Positions 46,608 through 58,574 of a DNA stretch of 64,000 nucleotides are shown here, piece by piece. Below the pieces are notes generated by a model. It was given only the letters and a program-made list of their open reading frames with translations. It was not told the origin of the DNA and ran no database searches. Source of the stretch: Citrobacter sp. 18056 (lineage in GTDB: Bacteria; Pseudomonadota; Gammaproteobacteria; Enterobacterales; Enterobacteriaceae); the NCBI GenBank assembly GCA_902706235.1, contig CACSJR010000007.1, forward strand, positions 186,001-250,000, in the 5' to 3' direction. A program made the position numbers and the translations under genes. The first letter of the stretch is position 1; every line of letters begins with the position of its first letter.

Positions 46608-47077
46608 TCAGCGTGCAGTCCTGCCTGAAGGGTAAACTGGCGGAAGCGTTCCAGCGTCTCTTCGCTGACGTGATGTTCCATTCCCTCGGCATCGCGGCGG
46701 GCGGTGTCCTGGCTTACGCCAATCGCCAGTAAAAAGGTTTCCACGATCTGATGACGTTCGCGAGTTTCCTGCGCCAGTTTCTCGCCTTCCGGGGTCAGAA
46801 ACACGCCACGCCAGGGGATCTGCTGGATAAGCCCAACGCCTGCCAGACGTTTCAGCATTTTCGCTACCGTGGGCTGGGACACGCCTAAACGCGCCGCCAT
46901 ATCGACCTGCCGCGCTTCGCCCACTTCACGGATAAGGTCGGAAATCAGCTCAACGTAATCATCAATCAGCTCACGGCGATGCGCTTCTCGCACCTGACGA
47001 AAACCTTCAACATGTTCTTCGACATTTACCAATTGCGTCACTTTTTTTATTCCTGGCGTGTCCGGACGACGGCTCAT
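46604..47077 (-). CDS. mntR: Manganese-responsive regulator MntR
   Basis: 157 residues of the DtxR/MntR family. Winged helix around [20 protein letters not shown], dimerisation and metal domain with [15 protein letters not shown]. The Mn-binding His and Glu residues of E. coli MntR are retained as far as I can align. It represses mntS and mntH and activates mntP in manganese excess. It is divergent from mntS, with a clear binding box between. Confidence 0.96.
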   Translation of the reverse strand: MSRRPDTPGIKKVTQLVNVEEHVEGFRQVREAHRRELIDDYVELISDLIREVGEARQVDMAARLGVSQPTVAKMLKRLAGVGLIQQIPWRGVFLTPEGEKLAQETRERHQIVETFLLAIGVSQDTARRDAEGMEHHVSEETLERFRQFTLQAGLHAE

Positions 47078-47186
47078 TATGCTTCCTCTTCTCGCTGTGA
47101 CGCGTCAGTGCATCAGACAAAGGAGCACCATTGTATAGGATCGTGACCAGAGCACAAAAATTTAACGTTTTAGCCATAGCTAAGTA

Positions 47187-47204
47187 ATATAGCCTGTGCT
47201 ATAT
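47187..47204 (+). promoter_or_regulatory. MntR box upstream of mntS
   Basis: ATATAGC-CTGT-GCTATAT is a perfect palindrome with four-base spacer and resembles the known AAACATAGCAAAGGCTATGTTT box in its AGC/GCTAT core. It lies 60 bp before the mntS start. Confidence 0.8.
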
Positions 47205-47263
47205 CTGTATGTAATACGAACATCCTTCATGGAGTGAAGGTCTGAAATGTTCAGGAGGTTGTT

Positions 47264-47389
47264 ATGAACGAACTCAAGAGGTGCTTAAGCGTGTTTACCC
47301 ATTCTCCCTTTAAAGTGCGCCTGATGCTGATCAATATGTTGTGTGACCTGTTCAGCAACAAACCGCAGCAGGACAAGCCTTCTCATTAA
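47264..47389 (+). CDS. mntS: Small manganese-repressed protein MntS
   Basis: 41 residues, beginning MNELKRCLSVFTHSPFKVRL and ending NKPQQDKPSH, nearly identical to E. coli MntS (42 residues) in the central HSPFKVRLML stretch. AGGAGG lies seven bases before the ATG. It raises free manganese, in E. coli by interfering with the exporter MntP. Controlled by the MntR box above and ended by a hairpin. Confidence 0.93.
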   Translation: MNELKRCLSVFTHSPFKVRLMLINMLCDLFSNKPQQDKPSH

Positions 47390-47390
47390 T

Positions 47391-47418
47391 GCGGCGTCGC
47401 GGTACGCCGCTTCATTTT
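47391..47418 (+). terminator. Terminator of mntS
   Basis: GCGGCGT pairs with ACGCCGC around a six-base loop, followed by TTCATTTTTTT. Confidence 0.85.
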
Positions 47419-47659
47419 TTTGTCATAAAAGCCTGTCACACTGCCCCGTTGACAGCAAAAACCCCTTCTTTTTTCCGGATTTGTTATCGCCTTCTCAAAA
47501 CAATTCGTTATGAGTAGTTGACGTAACTATTCATCAACTTTATCTTCTCGCATCCCTGCAGCTTTTGCGCTTCGTCGAACTCCTTTCTACACGCACTGCC
47601 AGGCAGGCTTTACCCTTCGACGCCAGGGGATGCACATGGCGGCTTTTTTATTGTGACCT

Positions 47660-49243
47660 ATGAATGTAACGCTGAAAGAAACGCTTGCTGCGCGTGGCAT
47701 GGCGCTTAACCCATGGACCGGATTTTACTTTTTACAATCACTGCTGATGAATCTGGCGCTGGGATATTCTTTCAGCCTCCTGTATACCGTCTCGTTTACC
47801 TGCGTCCTGCATGTGCTGTGGCGCGCGGTGCCGCGCACGCAGAAAGTCCTGCTCGGCATTTATTCTCTGGTGGCGGCTTTTTATTATCCGTTTGGTCAGG
47901 CTTATGGCGCGCCAAACTTTAATACCCTGCTGGCGCTGCATTCGACCAATGCCGAAGAATCCACGGAAATCCTGACTATCTTCCCGTGGTACAGCTATTT
48001 CATTTCTGTCTTTATCTTCGCGATGGGCGTGATTGCGGTGCGGCGCAAGCAGGAAGCCAAACGCGCGTGGAGCAAAATCGACATCTTGTGCCTGCTGTTT
48101 TGCGTCGGCGTCGCCTTTGTGCGTCCGGTTCAGGAGATGGCATGGGATGGCGCGTTCCGTATCAGCAAAATCGGTTATCCGGCGGTGCGCTTCATGCACG
48201 ACGTGGCGATCAGCAACCAGCAGGTGCTGGATGAACAGGCGCGTCTGGCGCAGTTTTCCCACCTGAAAGATACCTGGAATGTGGTGGCGGTGAAGCCTAA
48301 ATATCACACCTACGTGGTGGTGATTGGCGAGAGCGCGCGCCGTGATGCGATGGGCGCGTTTGGCGGCCACTGGGATAACACCCCGTTTGAACGCGACGTG
48401 AACGGCACGCTGTTTACCGACTATATTTCCGCCAGCGGCTCAACGCAGAAATCCCTCGGCCTGACGCTCAACCGCGTGGTTGACGGCAAACCGCTGTATC
48501 AGGATAACTTTGTGACCCTGGCGAATCGCGCCGGATTCCAGACGTGGTGGCTCTCGAATCAGGGCCAGATTGGCGAGTACGACACCGCCATTGCCAGTAT
48601 CGCGAAACGCGCGGACGAAGCGCATTTCCTGAAAAACGGTGATTTTGAAGCGGATAAAAATACCAAAGACGAAGATCTGCTGAAGATGACAGCGCAGGTG
48701 CTGTCCACTGAACGCACTCAGCCTCAGCTGATCGTTCTGCACCTGATAGGATCACACCCACAGGCCTGCGATCGCACCCAGGGGAAATACACTGATTTCG
48801 TAAAGTCGAAGGAAACCTCATGCTATCTCTACAGCATGACGCAAACCGACCAGCTGCTGAGCAAGCTCTACAATCAGCTGCGTGGTTCCGGCGACAGTTT
48901 CTCGCTGGTGTATTTCTCTGACCACGGCTTAGCCATAAAAGAACGCGGCAAATCGGTGCAGTATCTGGCGCATGATGACAAGTTTCAGCAGAACTTCCAG
49001 GTGCCGTTCCTGGTGCTGTCGAGTGATGACAAAACCCATCTCGTGATTAAAGCGCGCCGTTCGGCAAATGATTTCCTGAGCTTCTTCTCGCAGTGGACCG
49101 GTATTCAGGCGCAAGAAATTGCCACGCCGTACCGTTTTATGTCGAACCAGAAGGCTGGCCCGGTCTACATCACCAACTTCCGGTTGCAGAAAGTGGATTA
49201 CAATCACCTCGGAACGGATGTCTTCGACACCGCCACCCACTGA
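47660..49243 (+). CDS. opgE: Phosphoethanolamine transferase OpgE (YbiP)
   Basis: 527 residues. Four to five N-terminal membrane helices (about 1-160), then a periplasmic sulfatase-like phosphotransferase domain with VVIGESARRDAMGAFGG, the nucleophilic Thr in SASGSTQKSLGL, and FSDHGLAI as a metal site. In E. coli it decorates osmoregulated periplasmic glucans with phosphoethanolamine; the same is inferred here. Position next to mntS and ompX is conserved. Confidence 0.92.
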   Translation: MNVTLKETLAARGMALNPWTGFYFLQSLLMNLALGYSFSLLYTVSFTCVLHVLWRAVPRTQKVLLGIYSLVAAFYYPFGQAYGAPNFNTLLALHSTNAEESTEILTIFPWYSYFISVFIFAMGVIAVRRKQEAKRAWSKIDILCLLFCVGVAFVRPVQEMAWDGAFRISKIGYPAVRFMHDVAISNQQVLDEQARLAQFSHLKDTWNVVAVKPKYHTYVVVIGESARRDAMGAFGGHWDNTPFERDVNGTLFTDYISASGSTQKSLGLTLNRVVDGKPLYQDNFVTLANRAGFQTWWLSNQGQIGEYDTAIASIAKRADEAHFLKNGDFEADKNTKDEDLLKMTAQVLSTERTQPQLIVLHLIGSHPQACDRTQGKYTDFVKSKETSCYLYSMTQTDQLLSKLYNQLRGSGDSFSLVYFSDHGLAIKERGKSVQYLAHDDKFQQNFQVPFLVLSSDDKTHLVIKARRSANDFLSFFSQWTGIQAQEIATPYRFMSNQKAGPVYITNFRLQKVDYNHLGTDVFDTATH

Positions 49244-49267
49244 TTCCCTTTCTCAGGAATTGCAGAC

Positions 49268-49298
49268 AAAAAAAATCCGCCCTTGGGCGGATTTTTTA
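49268..49298. terminator. Bidirectional terminator between opgE and ompX
   Basis: AATCCGCCC pairs with GGGCGGATT around a TT loop, with A-run on one side and T-run on the other. Confidence 0.92.
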
Positions 49299-49313
49299 TT
49301 ATCACCGAAGTGA

Positions 49314-49826
49314 TTAGAAGCGGTAACCCACGCCTGCGATCCAGGTGCCAACGTCCACGTTACGGATACGAGACTGCTCGTAGGAGAAGTCCAGTGCAAC
49401 GTTTTCGATTGGGTTGAACTGCATACCTGCACCGTAAGAGAAACCGTAGTCGCTCATGTCGGATTTGCTAGCCGGGAAGTCGTTAGCCTGGAATTTACCG
49501 TAGCCAACACCTACTACACCGTAGATGCTTGCCCAATCGTTGATGCGGTAAGCTGGACCAGCAGTCAGACCGTAGTACTGAGCTTTGTTATAGGTATTGC
49601 TTTCGTTGTGATTCTTCTCGGTATAAGTGAAAGAACCAATCCAGCCGAGTGGGTTATTGTCCTGCTCGTAACGGTATTTCAGGTTGAAACCACCTGCTTT
49701 GTTCGCTTCGCCCTGCATATCGCTCTGAGCGTAGCCACCAGTAACGGTAGAAGTTGCAGCTACTGCGGTACCTGCGGTTGCAGCCAGTACAAAGGCCACT
49801 GCTGAAAGACGTGCAATTTTATTCAT
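49314..49826 (-). CDS. ompX: Outer-membrane protein OmpX
   Basis: 170 residues from the ATG at 49824-49826, preceded by AGGTGG; a GTG two codons earlier is not needed. Signal peptide ending TAVAA. An eight-stranded barrel whose strands appear as alternating hydrophobic residues, with the Ail/Lom family pattern GPAYRINDWASIYGVVGVGY and the terminal IAGVGYRF ending in Phe, as required for barrel assembly. Confidence 0.97.
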   Translation of the reverse strand: MNKIARLSAVAFVLAATAGTAVAATSTVTGGYAQSDMQGEANKAGGFNLKYRYEQDNNPLGWIGSFTYTEKNHNESNTYNKAQYYGLTAGPAYRINDWASIYGVVGVGYGKFQANDFPASKSDMSDYGFSYGAGMQFNPIENVALDFSYEQSRIRNVDVGTWIAGVGYRF

Positions 49827-50181
49827 AACCACCTCAAATGTGCTTCAAGTAAGTCCGTAAGTTTTAAATATATCAAAATTTAATTAAAAACTCTTTGCGA
49901 TTGTCGTTGTCTAAGGGTCTCAATCATGTAACTAAACGTTTCCACCACTGACAATCCCTATTGAAAATCATCAACTTCCTCACAGATTTTGCCATTATTG
50001 CGCGCATTAACTGACGCATTCATCCAGATTAATCCTAAACTGGCGGAGTTTTCATCCTGTGACTGAACTTTATTGTACGGTGGTTTTCTTCGCTTTTTTT
50101 CAACAATGCATAAACCAGAAAGGGGTAATTCATTTACACTGCCTCTTTTACTTCCTTTGACAAAAATTGACAGGAGAAAGG
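49827..50181. promoter_or_regulatory. Divergent ompX/rhtA control region
   Basis: 355 AT-rich bases with the promoters and untranslated leaders of ompX and rhtA. I did not identify specific regulator sites. Frames here are short and unsupported. Confidence 0.5.
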
Positions 50182-51072
50182 ATGCCAGGCTTATCACGTA
50201 AGCTCCCGGTATGGTTGCCGATACTCGTAATATTGATTGCCATGTGCTCGATTCAGAGCGGCGCGGCGCTGGCGAAGTCGCTTTTTCCCCTGGTGGGCGC
50301 GCCCGGCGTAACCGCCCTGCGTCTGGCTCTCGGCACCCTGATTCTGGTGTGCATCTTTAAGCCCTGGCGTTTGCGGTTCACGAGAGAGCAGCGGCTGCCG
50401 TTGCTGTTTTACGGGTTGTCGCTCGGGGCAATGAACTACCTCTTCTATCTCTCCATCCAGCGCATTCCGCTCGGCGTGGCGGTAGCACTCGAATTTACCG
50501 GCCCGTTAGCGGTGGCGTTGTTTGGTTCTCGTCGCGCGGTGGATTTTGTCTGGGTGGCGCTGGCGGTGCTGGGTCTATGGTTTCTTCTGCCGCTCGGTCA
50601 AAGTATAGCCCACGTCGATTTAACCGGCGCGGCGCTGGCTCTGGGTGCCGGGGCTTGTTGGGCGGTCTACATTATTACCGGCCAACGGGCGGGAGAAGAG
50701 CACGGCCCTGCCACGGTGGCGATGGGCTCACTGATTGCCGCGGTGGTGTTTGTGCCAATCGGCGCCTTTCAGGCTGGCGACGTGCTGTGGCAGTGGTCAA
50801 TTTTGCCGCTCGGTTTGGGCATTGCCATTTTGTCCACGGCGCTGCCCTACTCGCTGGAAATGATTGCCCTCACCCGCTTGCCAACCCGCACCTTTGGCAC
50901 GCTGATGAGCATGGAACCGGCGCTGGCGGCCGTCTCAGGGATGCTGTTCCTCAATGAAACGCTGACCGGTACGCAAACCCTCGCGCTGCTGGCGATCATG
51001 ACCGCCTCAATGGGTTCGACCCTCACCCTGCGACGCGAGAGTAAAATAGAGAAAGTCGATATTAGTGAATAA
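50182..51072 (+). CDS. rhtA: Threonine/homoserine exporter RhtA
   Basis: 296 residues from ATG 50182 with AGGAGAAAGG just upstream; about ten membrane helices in two EamA repeats of the DMT superfamily. Conserved sections include SLFPLVGAPGVTALRLALGT and ALPYSLEMIALTRLPTRTFG. Exports threonine, homoserine and some other amino acids. Location between ompX and dps is conserved. Confidence 0.96.
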   Translation: MPGLSRKLPVWLPILVILIAMCSIQSGAALAKSLFPLVGAPGVTALRLALGTLILVCIFKPWRLRFTREQRLPLLFYGLSLGAMNYLFYLSIQRIPLGVAVALEFTGPLAVALFGSRRAVDFVWVALAVLGLWFLLPLGQSIAHVDLTGAALALGAGACWAVYIITGQRAGEEHGPATVAMGSLIAAVVFVPIGAFQAGDVLWQWSILPLGLGIAILSTALPYSLEMIALTRLPTRTFGTLMSMEPALAAVSGMLFLNETLTGTQTLALLAIMTASMGSTLTLRRESKIEKVDISE

Positions 51073-51320
51073 CGTTGCGCCGTAGGGTTATATCTCCCTG
51101 CGGCCTTCAAAAATTATTTTCCGGACACAACCATTTTCCTGCATAAATATTTTTGCAATAAACAGACCTTTCTTACTTAATTATAAATCATTTACAAACA
51201 AACACCTATCACCTTGTTTATAAACGATTTCACTACCTTCAACGTCAACTGCGCTATTAAACCGATAGGTATTAACTTTCCGGCAGCATGAACATCCGGT
51301 GCTATACTTATTTCCGGTAA

Positions 51321-51860
<540 letters not shown>

Positions 51861-51884
51861 GTATTCGTTTTACTTATTCCTCAG

Positions 51885-51908
51885 AACCCCTCGCACGAGG
51901 GGTTTTGC
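51885..51908 (+). terminator. Terminator of dps
   Basis: AACCCCTCG pairs with CGAGGGGTT around a CA loop, followed by TT. Confidence 0.9.
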
Positions 51909-51963
51909 ACTTCTATGGTGCATCAAGTGCCGTTCCACGCCCGCATAAGTAAATCAATTGTAA

Positions 51964-52968
<1,005 letters not shown>

Positions 52969-52994
52969 TGACGGTTAATTAGACGTAAATTTAT

Positions 52995-53016
52995 CAGGGG
53001 CGGCCTTTCGCCCCTG
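52995..53016 (+). other. Intercistronic hairpin glnH-glnP
   Basis: CAGGGGCG pairs with CGCCCCTG around a six-base loop with no T-run. It likely stabilises the upstream message or attenuates readthrough. Confidence 0.7.
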
Positions 53017-53056
53017 CTCATTTTGAACCACGGTAAAACGGTAACAGGAACATATT

Positions 53057-53716
53057 ATGCAGTTTGACTGGAGCGTCATCTGGCCTGCCATTCCAATCCT
53101 GCTGGATGGCGCCAAAATGACTCTGTGGATTTCGGTCCTCGGGTTAGCGGGCGGTATTATTATCGGCCTCGTCGCGGGTTTAGCCCGCACCTACGGCGGT
53201 TGGATTGCCAACCACGTGGCTCTCGTATTCATCGAGATTATTCGCGGTACGCCTATCGTCGTCCAGGTGATGTATATCTACTTCGCCCTGCCGATGGCCT
53301 TCCCGGATATTCGCATTGATACCTTCACCGCCGCGGTTATCACCATCATGATCAACTCCGGGGCCTACATCGCGGAAATCACCCGTGGGGCTGTGCTGTC
53401 AATTCATAAAGGCTTCAGCGAAGCGGGCCTTGCGCTCGGACTGTCGCGTCGTGAAGCCATTCGCCACGTGATCATGCCGCTGGCGCTGCGCCGCATGCTG
53501 CCATCCCTTGGCAACCAGCTGATCATCAGCATCAAAGATACTTCGCTGTTCATCGTCATCGGCGCGGCCGAACTGACCCGCAGCGGCCAGGAAATTATCG
53601 CTGGCAACTTCCGTGCCCTGGAGATCTGGACCGCCGTCGGCGTGATTTATCTGATCATCACCCAGGTCCTGAACATCGTGCTCCGCATTCTTGAAAGAAG
53701 GATGAAAATCCTGTGA
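53057..53716 (+). CDS. glnP: Glutamine ABC importer permease GlnP
   Basis: 219 residues, five membrane helices. The EAA motif is in [20 protein letters not shown], preceded by [20 protein letters not shown], typical of polar amino-acid permeases. The end overlaps the glnQ start by four bases. Confidence 0.97.
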   Translation: MQFDWSVIWPAIPILLDGAKMTLWISVLGLAGGIIIGLVAGLARTYGGWIANHVALVFIEIIRGTPIVVQVMYIYFALPMAFPDIRIDTFTAAVITIMINSGAYIAEITRGAVLSIHKGFSEAGLALGLSRREAIRHVIMPLALRRMLPSLGNQLIISIKDTSLFIVIGAAELTRSGQEIIAGNFRALEIWTAVGVIYLIITQVLNIVLRILERRMKIL

Positions 53717-54435
53717 TTGAATTTAAAAACGTCTCCAAGCATTTTGGGCAAACCCAGGTGCTACACAACATCGATTTGAACATCACGAAAGGTGAAGTGG
53801 TGGTGATTATCGGGCCATCTGGCTCTGGTAAATCTACCCTGCTGCGCTGCATCAACAAGCTCGAAGAAATCACCAGCGGCGACCTCGTGGTCGATGGTCT
53901 GAAGGTCAATGACCCGAAAGTCGACGAGCGGTTAATTCGCCAGGAAGCCGGCATGGTATTCCAGCAGTTTTACCTGTTCCCACACCTGACAGCGCTGGAA
54001 AACGTGATGTTTGGCCCGCAGCGCGTGCGTGGTGCATCCAAAGCCGAAGCTGAAAAGGTGGCGAAAGACCTGCTGGCCAAAGTCGGCCTTGCCGAGCGCG
54101 GGCATCACTATCCATCTGAGCTTTCCGGCGGCCAGCAGCAGCGTGTGGCCATTGCCCGTGCGCTAGCGGTGAAACCGAAAATGATGCTGTTCGATGAGCC
54201 GACCTCTGCGCTCGACCCGGAGCTGCGCCATGAAGTGCTGAAGGTGATGCAGGATTTGGCTGAAGAAGGTATGACGATGGTTATCGTGACCCACGAAATC
54301 GGCTTTGCGGAGAAAGTGGCATCGCGTCTGATCTTCATCGATAAAGGCCGCATAGCTGAAGATGGTAACCCACAAACGCTGATCGACAACCCGCCGAGCC
54401 AGCGCCTGCAGGAATTTTTGCAGCACGTGTCGTAA
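53713..54435 (+). CDS. glnQ: Glutamine ABC importer ATPase GlnQ
   Basis: 240 residues starting with GTG (GTGA overlap with the glnP stop). Walker [11 protein letters not shown]-loop in [12 protein letters not shown], signature LSGGQQQR, Walker [13 protein letters not shown], His in VTHEIGFA. Energises glutamine uptake. Confidence 0.97.
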   Translation: MIEFKNVSKHFGQTQVLHNIDLNITKGEVVVIIGPSGSGKSTLLRCINKLEEITSGDLVVDGLKVNDPKVDERLIRQEAGMVFQQFYLFPHLTALENVMFGPQRVRGASKAEAEKVAKDLLAKVGLAERGHHYPSELSGGQQQRVAIARALAVKPKMMLFDEPTSALDPELRHEVLKVMQDLAEEGMTMVIVTHEIGFAEKVASRLIFIDKGRIAEDGNPQTLIDNPPSQRLQEFLQHVS

Positions 54436-54442
54436 TGCCCTG

Positions 54443-54465
54443 CTCTCCCCCGTCCTGGGGGAGAG
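54443..54465 (+). terminator. Hairpin after glnQ
   Basis: CTCTCCCCC pairs with GGGGGAGAG around a five-base loop soon after the glnQ stop. No T-run, so it may be a weak terminator or a stabilising stem. Confidence 0.5.
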
Positions 54466-54542
54466 AATCCTCCCAAAATCTGCCCCCTCTCCCTGAGTCG
54501 CTATACTTATCATTTTGTTGATGATTTGAAAGGGAGTTGCCT

Positions 54543-56777
54543 GTGCCGTGGATCCTGTTGCTGCTTGCGTCGCTGTTCTGTGCCCCGCTACAGGCGGTCA
54601 CTCTCCCCGGCGTGACCACATCGACCACCAGCACAACTTCTCAAACGCCGCCCACTGAACCCGACGCGGCGCAGAAAAAAGCCGCTTACGCAGCGCTTGC
54701 CGACGTGCTGGAAAATGACTCCTCGCGTCAGGAGCTCATCAAACAGCTACGCAGTGCCGCTGCTACACCGCCGCAGGAGAAAGTGCCTCAGCTCACGCCG
54801 CCGCCCGTCAGTGCAGAAAAGACGGTGCTGGAAAGTGTGACTGACGTTAGCCGTCACTACGGTGAAGCGCTCTCCACCCGTTTTGCCCAGTTGTGGCGCA
54901 ATATCTCGACCGCTCAGCATAAGCCTTTCAATTCACAGACCTTTAGCAACGCAGTGAGCCACTTTTTGCTGCTGGCGGGGCTGGTCTTCGCCTTCTACGC
55001 CCTACTGCGCCTTTGCGCTCTGCCGCTGTATCGAAAAATGGGGAAATGGGGACGGAAGAAGAACCGCGATCGCAGCAACTGGCTGCACCTGCCCGCGATG
55101 ATCACTGCCGCAATGATTATCGACCTGTTGCTGTTGGCGTTGACGCTGTTCGTCGGGCAAATGCTGAGCGACAGGCTCAACGGCGGTAGCCGTACCGTGG
55201 CCTTTCAACAAAGCCTGTTCCTGAACGCCTTCGCGCTTATCGAGTTCTTTAAAGCCATTCTGCGCCTGATTTTCTGCCCTCGCGTGCCGGATCTGCGTCC
55301 ATTCACTATTCAGGATGAGGCCGCTCGCTACTGGAGCCTGCGCCTCAGCCTGCTGAGCGGGGTGATTGGCTACGGACTTATCGTTGCGGTGCCTATCATG
55401 TCCAACCAGGTGAACGTCCAGACTGGGGCGCTGGCCAACGTGGTCATTATGCTGTGCATCACCGTCTGGGCATTGTGGCTGATTTTCCACAACAAGAAGG
55501 CCATTACCGAAAGCCTCATCGGGCTGGCCAACCGTTCGCTGTCCTTCTTTAGCTTGTTCATTCGCGCCTTCGCACTGGTCTGGCACTGGATCGCCAGCGC
55601 CTACTTTATCGTGCTGTTCTTTTTCTCACTGTTCGACCCAGGCAACAGCCTGAAATTCATGATGGGCGCGTCGGTCAGAAGCCTCGCCATCATTGGTATC
55701 GCCGCATTTATCTCCGGAATTTTGTCGCGCTGGATTGCCAAAACCATCACCCTGTCACCGGAAACGCAGCGTAACTATCCGGAGCTGCAAAAGCGGCTGA
55801 ATGGCTGGCTTTCGGCGTCGCTGAAGGCCGCGCGGATCCTGACGGTTTGCGTATCAGTGATGCTGCTGCTCAGCGCCTGGGGACTGTTCGACTTCTGGAG
55901 CTGGCTGCACAACGGCGCGGGCGAAAAAACGGTGGATGTGCTGATCCGCATCGCGCTGATTTTGTTCTTCTCGGCCATCGGCTGGACGCTGTTGGCGAGC
56001 CTGATAGAAAACCGGCTGGCGTCCGACATTCATGGCCGCCCGCTGCCGAGCGCACGCGCCCGCACGCTGCTAACGCTGTTCCGCAATGCCCTGGCGGTGG
56101 TCATCAGTACGATCACGGTGATGATCCTGCTGTCGGAAATTGGCGTGAACATTGCACCGCTGCTGGCGGGTGCCGGTGCATTGGGGCTGGCGATTTCCTT
56201 TGGTTCGCAGACCCTGGTAAAAGACATCATCACCGGGATTTTCATCCAATTTGAAAACGGAATGAACACCGGGGATTTGGTCACCATCGGGCCGCTGACC
56301 GGCACGGTAGAACGGATGTCGATTCGTTCGGTAGGCGTGCGTCAGGATACCGGGGCGTACCACATTATTCCGTGGTCCTCGATCACGACCTTCGCCAACT
56401 TCGTGCGCGGCATAGGTTCGGTAGTTGCGAATTACGATGTGGATCGTGGAGAAGACGTTGATAAGGCTAATGACGCCCTGAAAGCGGCGGTGACGGAGCT
56501 GATGGAGCAGGAAGATATTCGCGGGCTGGTGATAGGTGAACCGTCGTTTGCCGGGCTGGTTGGGTTGACCAACACCGCCTTCACGCTACGGGCGTCGTTC
56601 ACTACCCTGCCGTTAAAGCAATGGACGGTGCGTTTTGCGCTGGATACGCAGGTGAAGAAGCACTTCGATAAAGCGGGGATCCGCGCGCCGGTGCAGACGT
56701 ATCAGGTACTGCCTTCGCCCGGCAACCCAGCATTAGCAGCGCCTGAGCCGCCAACGCCGAATCAACCGACGCTGTGA
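54543..56777 (+). CDS. ybiO: Mechanosensitive channel of MscS family, YbiO
   Basis: 744 residues from the GTG at 54543, with GGGAG seven bases upstream. Signal peptide, periplasmic region, then many membrane helices. The MscS pore helix and beta domain are shown by LLAGAGALGLAISFGSQTLV, DIITGIFIQFENGMNTGD and TGTVERMSIRSVGVR. Acts as an osmotic safety valve of larger conductance class. The stop abuts the convergent rlmF stop. Confidence 0.95.
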   Translation: MPWILLLLASLFCAPLQAVTLPGVTTSTTSTTSQTPPTEPDAAQKKAAYAALADVLENDSSRQELIKQLRSAAATPPQEKVPQLTPPPVSAEKTVLESVTDVSRHYGEALSTRFAQLWRNISTAQHKPFNSQTFSNAVSHFLLLAGLVFAFYALLRLCALPLYRKMGKWGRKKNRDRSNWLHLPAMITAAMIIDLLLLALTLFVGQMLSDRLNGGSRTVAFQQSLFLNAFALIEFFKAILRLIFCPRVPDLRPFTIQDEAARYWSLRLSLLSGVIGYGLIVAVPIMSNQVNVQTGALANVVIMLCITVWALWLIFHNKKAITESLIGLANRSLSFFSLFIRAFALVWHWIASAYFIVLFFFSLFDPGNSLKFMMGASVRSLAIIGIAAFISGILSRWIAKTITLSPETQRNYPELQKRLNGWLSASLKAARILTVCVSVMLLLSAWGLFDFWSWLHNGAGEKTVDVLIRIALILFFSAIGWTLLASLIENRLASDIHGRPLPSARARTLLTLFRNALAVVISTITVMILLSEIGVNIAPLLAGAGALGLAISFGSQTLVKDIITGIFIQFENGMNTGDLVTIGPLTGTVERMSIRSVGVRQDTGAYHIIPWSSITTFANFVRGIGSVVANYDVDRGEDVDKANDALKAAVTELMEQEDIRGLVIGEPSFAGLVGLTNTAFTLRASFTTLPLKQWTVRFALDTQVKKHFDKAGIRAPVQTYQVLPSPGNPALAAPEPPTPNQPTL

Positions 56778-57704
56778 TTAGCGTGCGCGAGCGACAAAGC
56801 GGCGACGTTTGTCCTCATCAAGGAAAGTCCAGGCGATGAAGCGGCTTTGCTTTTGACCCTGGGCCATCTCTTTTTTCACCACTTTCACCGCACCGGCTTC
56901 AGTCAGCGCGGAATAGAGCATCGGCAGATTATCGCCGCGCGACACAAGCGAAGTGAACCACATCACCTGACGACCATACTCGCGGCTTTCGGCGATCATT
57001 TTGCGGATAAAGGCCACTTCACCGCCTTCACACCACAGTTCCTGATTCTGACCACCAAAGTTCAGGGGCTCGTGTTTCTGCTGTCCGAGGTTGCGACGTT
57101 TACGTTCATTACCTTCGCGCGCACTTTCAGCGGAATCATGGAACGGCGGGTTACAGACCATCGCCTCGAAGAATTCATTTTTATGGATCATGCCCGCAAG
57201 GATCGCCTCTTCATCCTTTTGACGACGCAAACGGATCTGACGGCTCATGCCCGGGTTAGCATCAATAATCGCCTGCGCCGCGGTGAGGGCTTCGGCGCTC
57301 ACTTCGGTGCCGGTGAAACGCCAGCCGTATTCGTGGCTGCCAATCAGCGGATAAATCAGGTTCGCGCCAGTGCCGATATCCAGCACGCTGGCGTTTTGCG
57401 GCAGGCTGCCGTTCGCTTCAGTCAGCAAATCCGCCAAATGATGCATGTAGTCTGCACGGCCCGGGACCGGTGGGCAGAGGAAACCGTCTGGAATATTCCA
57501 CGCTTTCACCTGATAAAAGTGCGCCAGCAGCGCCTGATTCAGGGTCTTTACCGCGTCGGGATCGGCAAAGTTAATGGTCTGCTCCCCGGCCGGGTTGGCG
57601 ACGATAAACGCTGCAAGTGCCGGTGTGTCCTTGCACAATGCGGGTAAATCGTATCGGTCGTGGTGACGATTACGCGGGTGTAATCCTGGCTTTTGAACTT
57701 TCAT
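56778..57704 (-). CDS. rlmF: 23S rRNA (adenine-1618-N6)-methyltransferase RlmF
   Basis: 308 residues. SAM site in [17 protein letters not shown] and the catalytic NPPF motif in [19 protein letters not shown]-terminal [16 protein letters not shown] is a family signature. Methylates A1618 of 23S rRNA. Formerly ybiN. Confidence 0.96.
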   Translation of the reverse strand: MKVQKPGLHPRNRHHDRYDLPALCKDTPALAAFIVANPAGEQTINFADPDAVKTLNQALLAHFYQVKAWNIPDGFLCPPVPGRADYMHHLADLLTEANGSLPQNASVLDIGTGANLIYPLIGSHEYGWRFTGTEVSAEALTAAQAIIDANPGMSRQIRLRRQKDEEAILAGMIHKNEFFEAMVCNPPFHDSAESAREGNERKRRNLGQQKHEPLNFGGQNQELWCEGGEVAFIRKMIAESREYGRQVMWFTSLVSRGDNLPMLYSALTEAGAVKVVKKEMAQGQKQSRFIAWTFLDEDKRRRFVARAR

Positions 57705-57796
57705 AGCTTCCTCCTGTTGACGGCGCGTAAGATACCCGTTGACGCGGGTGGCGTAAATAAGTGAGTCTTCTTATTATTTCACGGGACAGGTGCACC

Positions 57797-58411
57797 ATGT
57801 ATTTTTATCAGCCTTCAGACGGTCACGGACTGCCGCATGACCCCCTCAATGCGATCATTGGCCCACGCCCAATTGGCTGGATTGCCTCCGTCGATGCGCA
57901 TGGAAAACGTAATCTGGCGCCATACAGCTTCTTTAACTGCTTTAACTATCGTCCACCGATCATCGGCTTCGCCAGTAGCGGTTGGAAAGACAGCGTGCAA
58001 AATATCGTTGAAACACGCGAATTTGTCTGGAATCTCACCACGCTCGACCTTGCCAGCGCCATGAATGAAACCTCAGCCAGTCTCGCTCACGGCGAAGATG
58101 AGTTTATCCGCGCAGGGCTGACGCCTGTCGAAAGCCGTCTGGTTCGCGCCCCGCGCGTGGCGGAAAGCCCGGTGAATTTCGAGTGCCGCTTATCGCAATG
58201 CATTCAGCTTACTGGCGCGGATGGCACGGCGGTGGATACCTGGCTGGTGCTTGGTGAAGTGGTGGCGGTGCATATTGATGAATCGCTGCTGGAAAACGGC
58301 ATATATCAGACCGCGAAAGCCAAACCGGTGCTGCGTGCCGGTGGCCCAAGCGCGTATTACAGCATCGATGAAAGCCAACGTTTTGATTTAATCCGCCCCG
58401 ACGCCCGATAA
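57797..58411 (+). CDS. Flavin reductase-like protein (FMN-binding split barrel)
   Basis: 204 residues from the ATG at 57797; the longer frame from 57761 is less likely. Flavin-binding motif in IGPRPIGWIASVDAHGKRNL followed by APYSFFNCFNYRPPIIGF, and the family-typical VWNLTTLDLASAMN segment. It resembles the flavin reductase/nitrilotriacetate monooxygenase component family. Partner and substrate unknown. It is not part of the E. coli K-12 rlmF-mcbA interval as I recall. Confidence 0.87.
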   Translation: MYFYQPSDGHGLPHDPLNAIIGPRPIGWIASVDAHGKRNLAPYSFFNCFNYRPPIIGFASSGWKDSVQNIVETREFVWNLTTLDLASAMNETSASLAHGEDEFIRAGLTPVESRLVRAPRVAESPVNFECRLSQCIQLTGADGTAVDTWLVLGEVVAVHIDESLLENGIYQTAKAKPVLRAGGPSAYYSIDESQRFDLIRPDAR

Positions 58412-58574
58412 TTTCTCATTCGATCAGCCACTTATTTGTGGCTGATTTGTCAGTTTTTTGTCAAAAAATGTCGTTCAAAAAACGCGCAGATCATCATCAA
58501 TTTTTTGCGGCATGTCACATTTCCTCAACACCTACACTTACGTTATCCCCCGTGGATACAGAGAGGATGTGCAC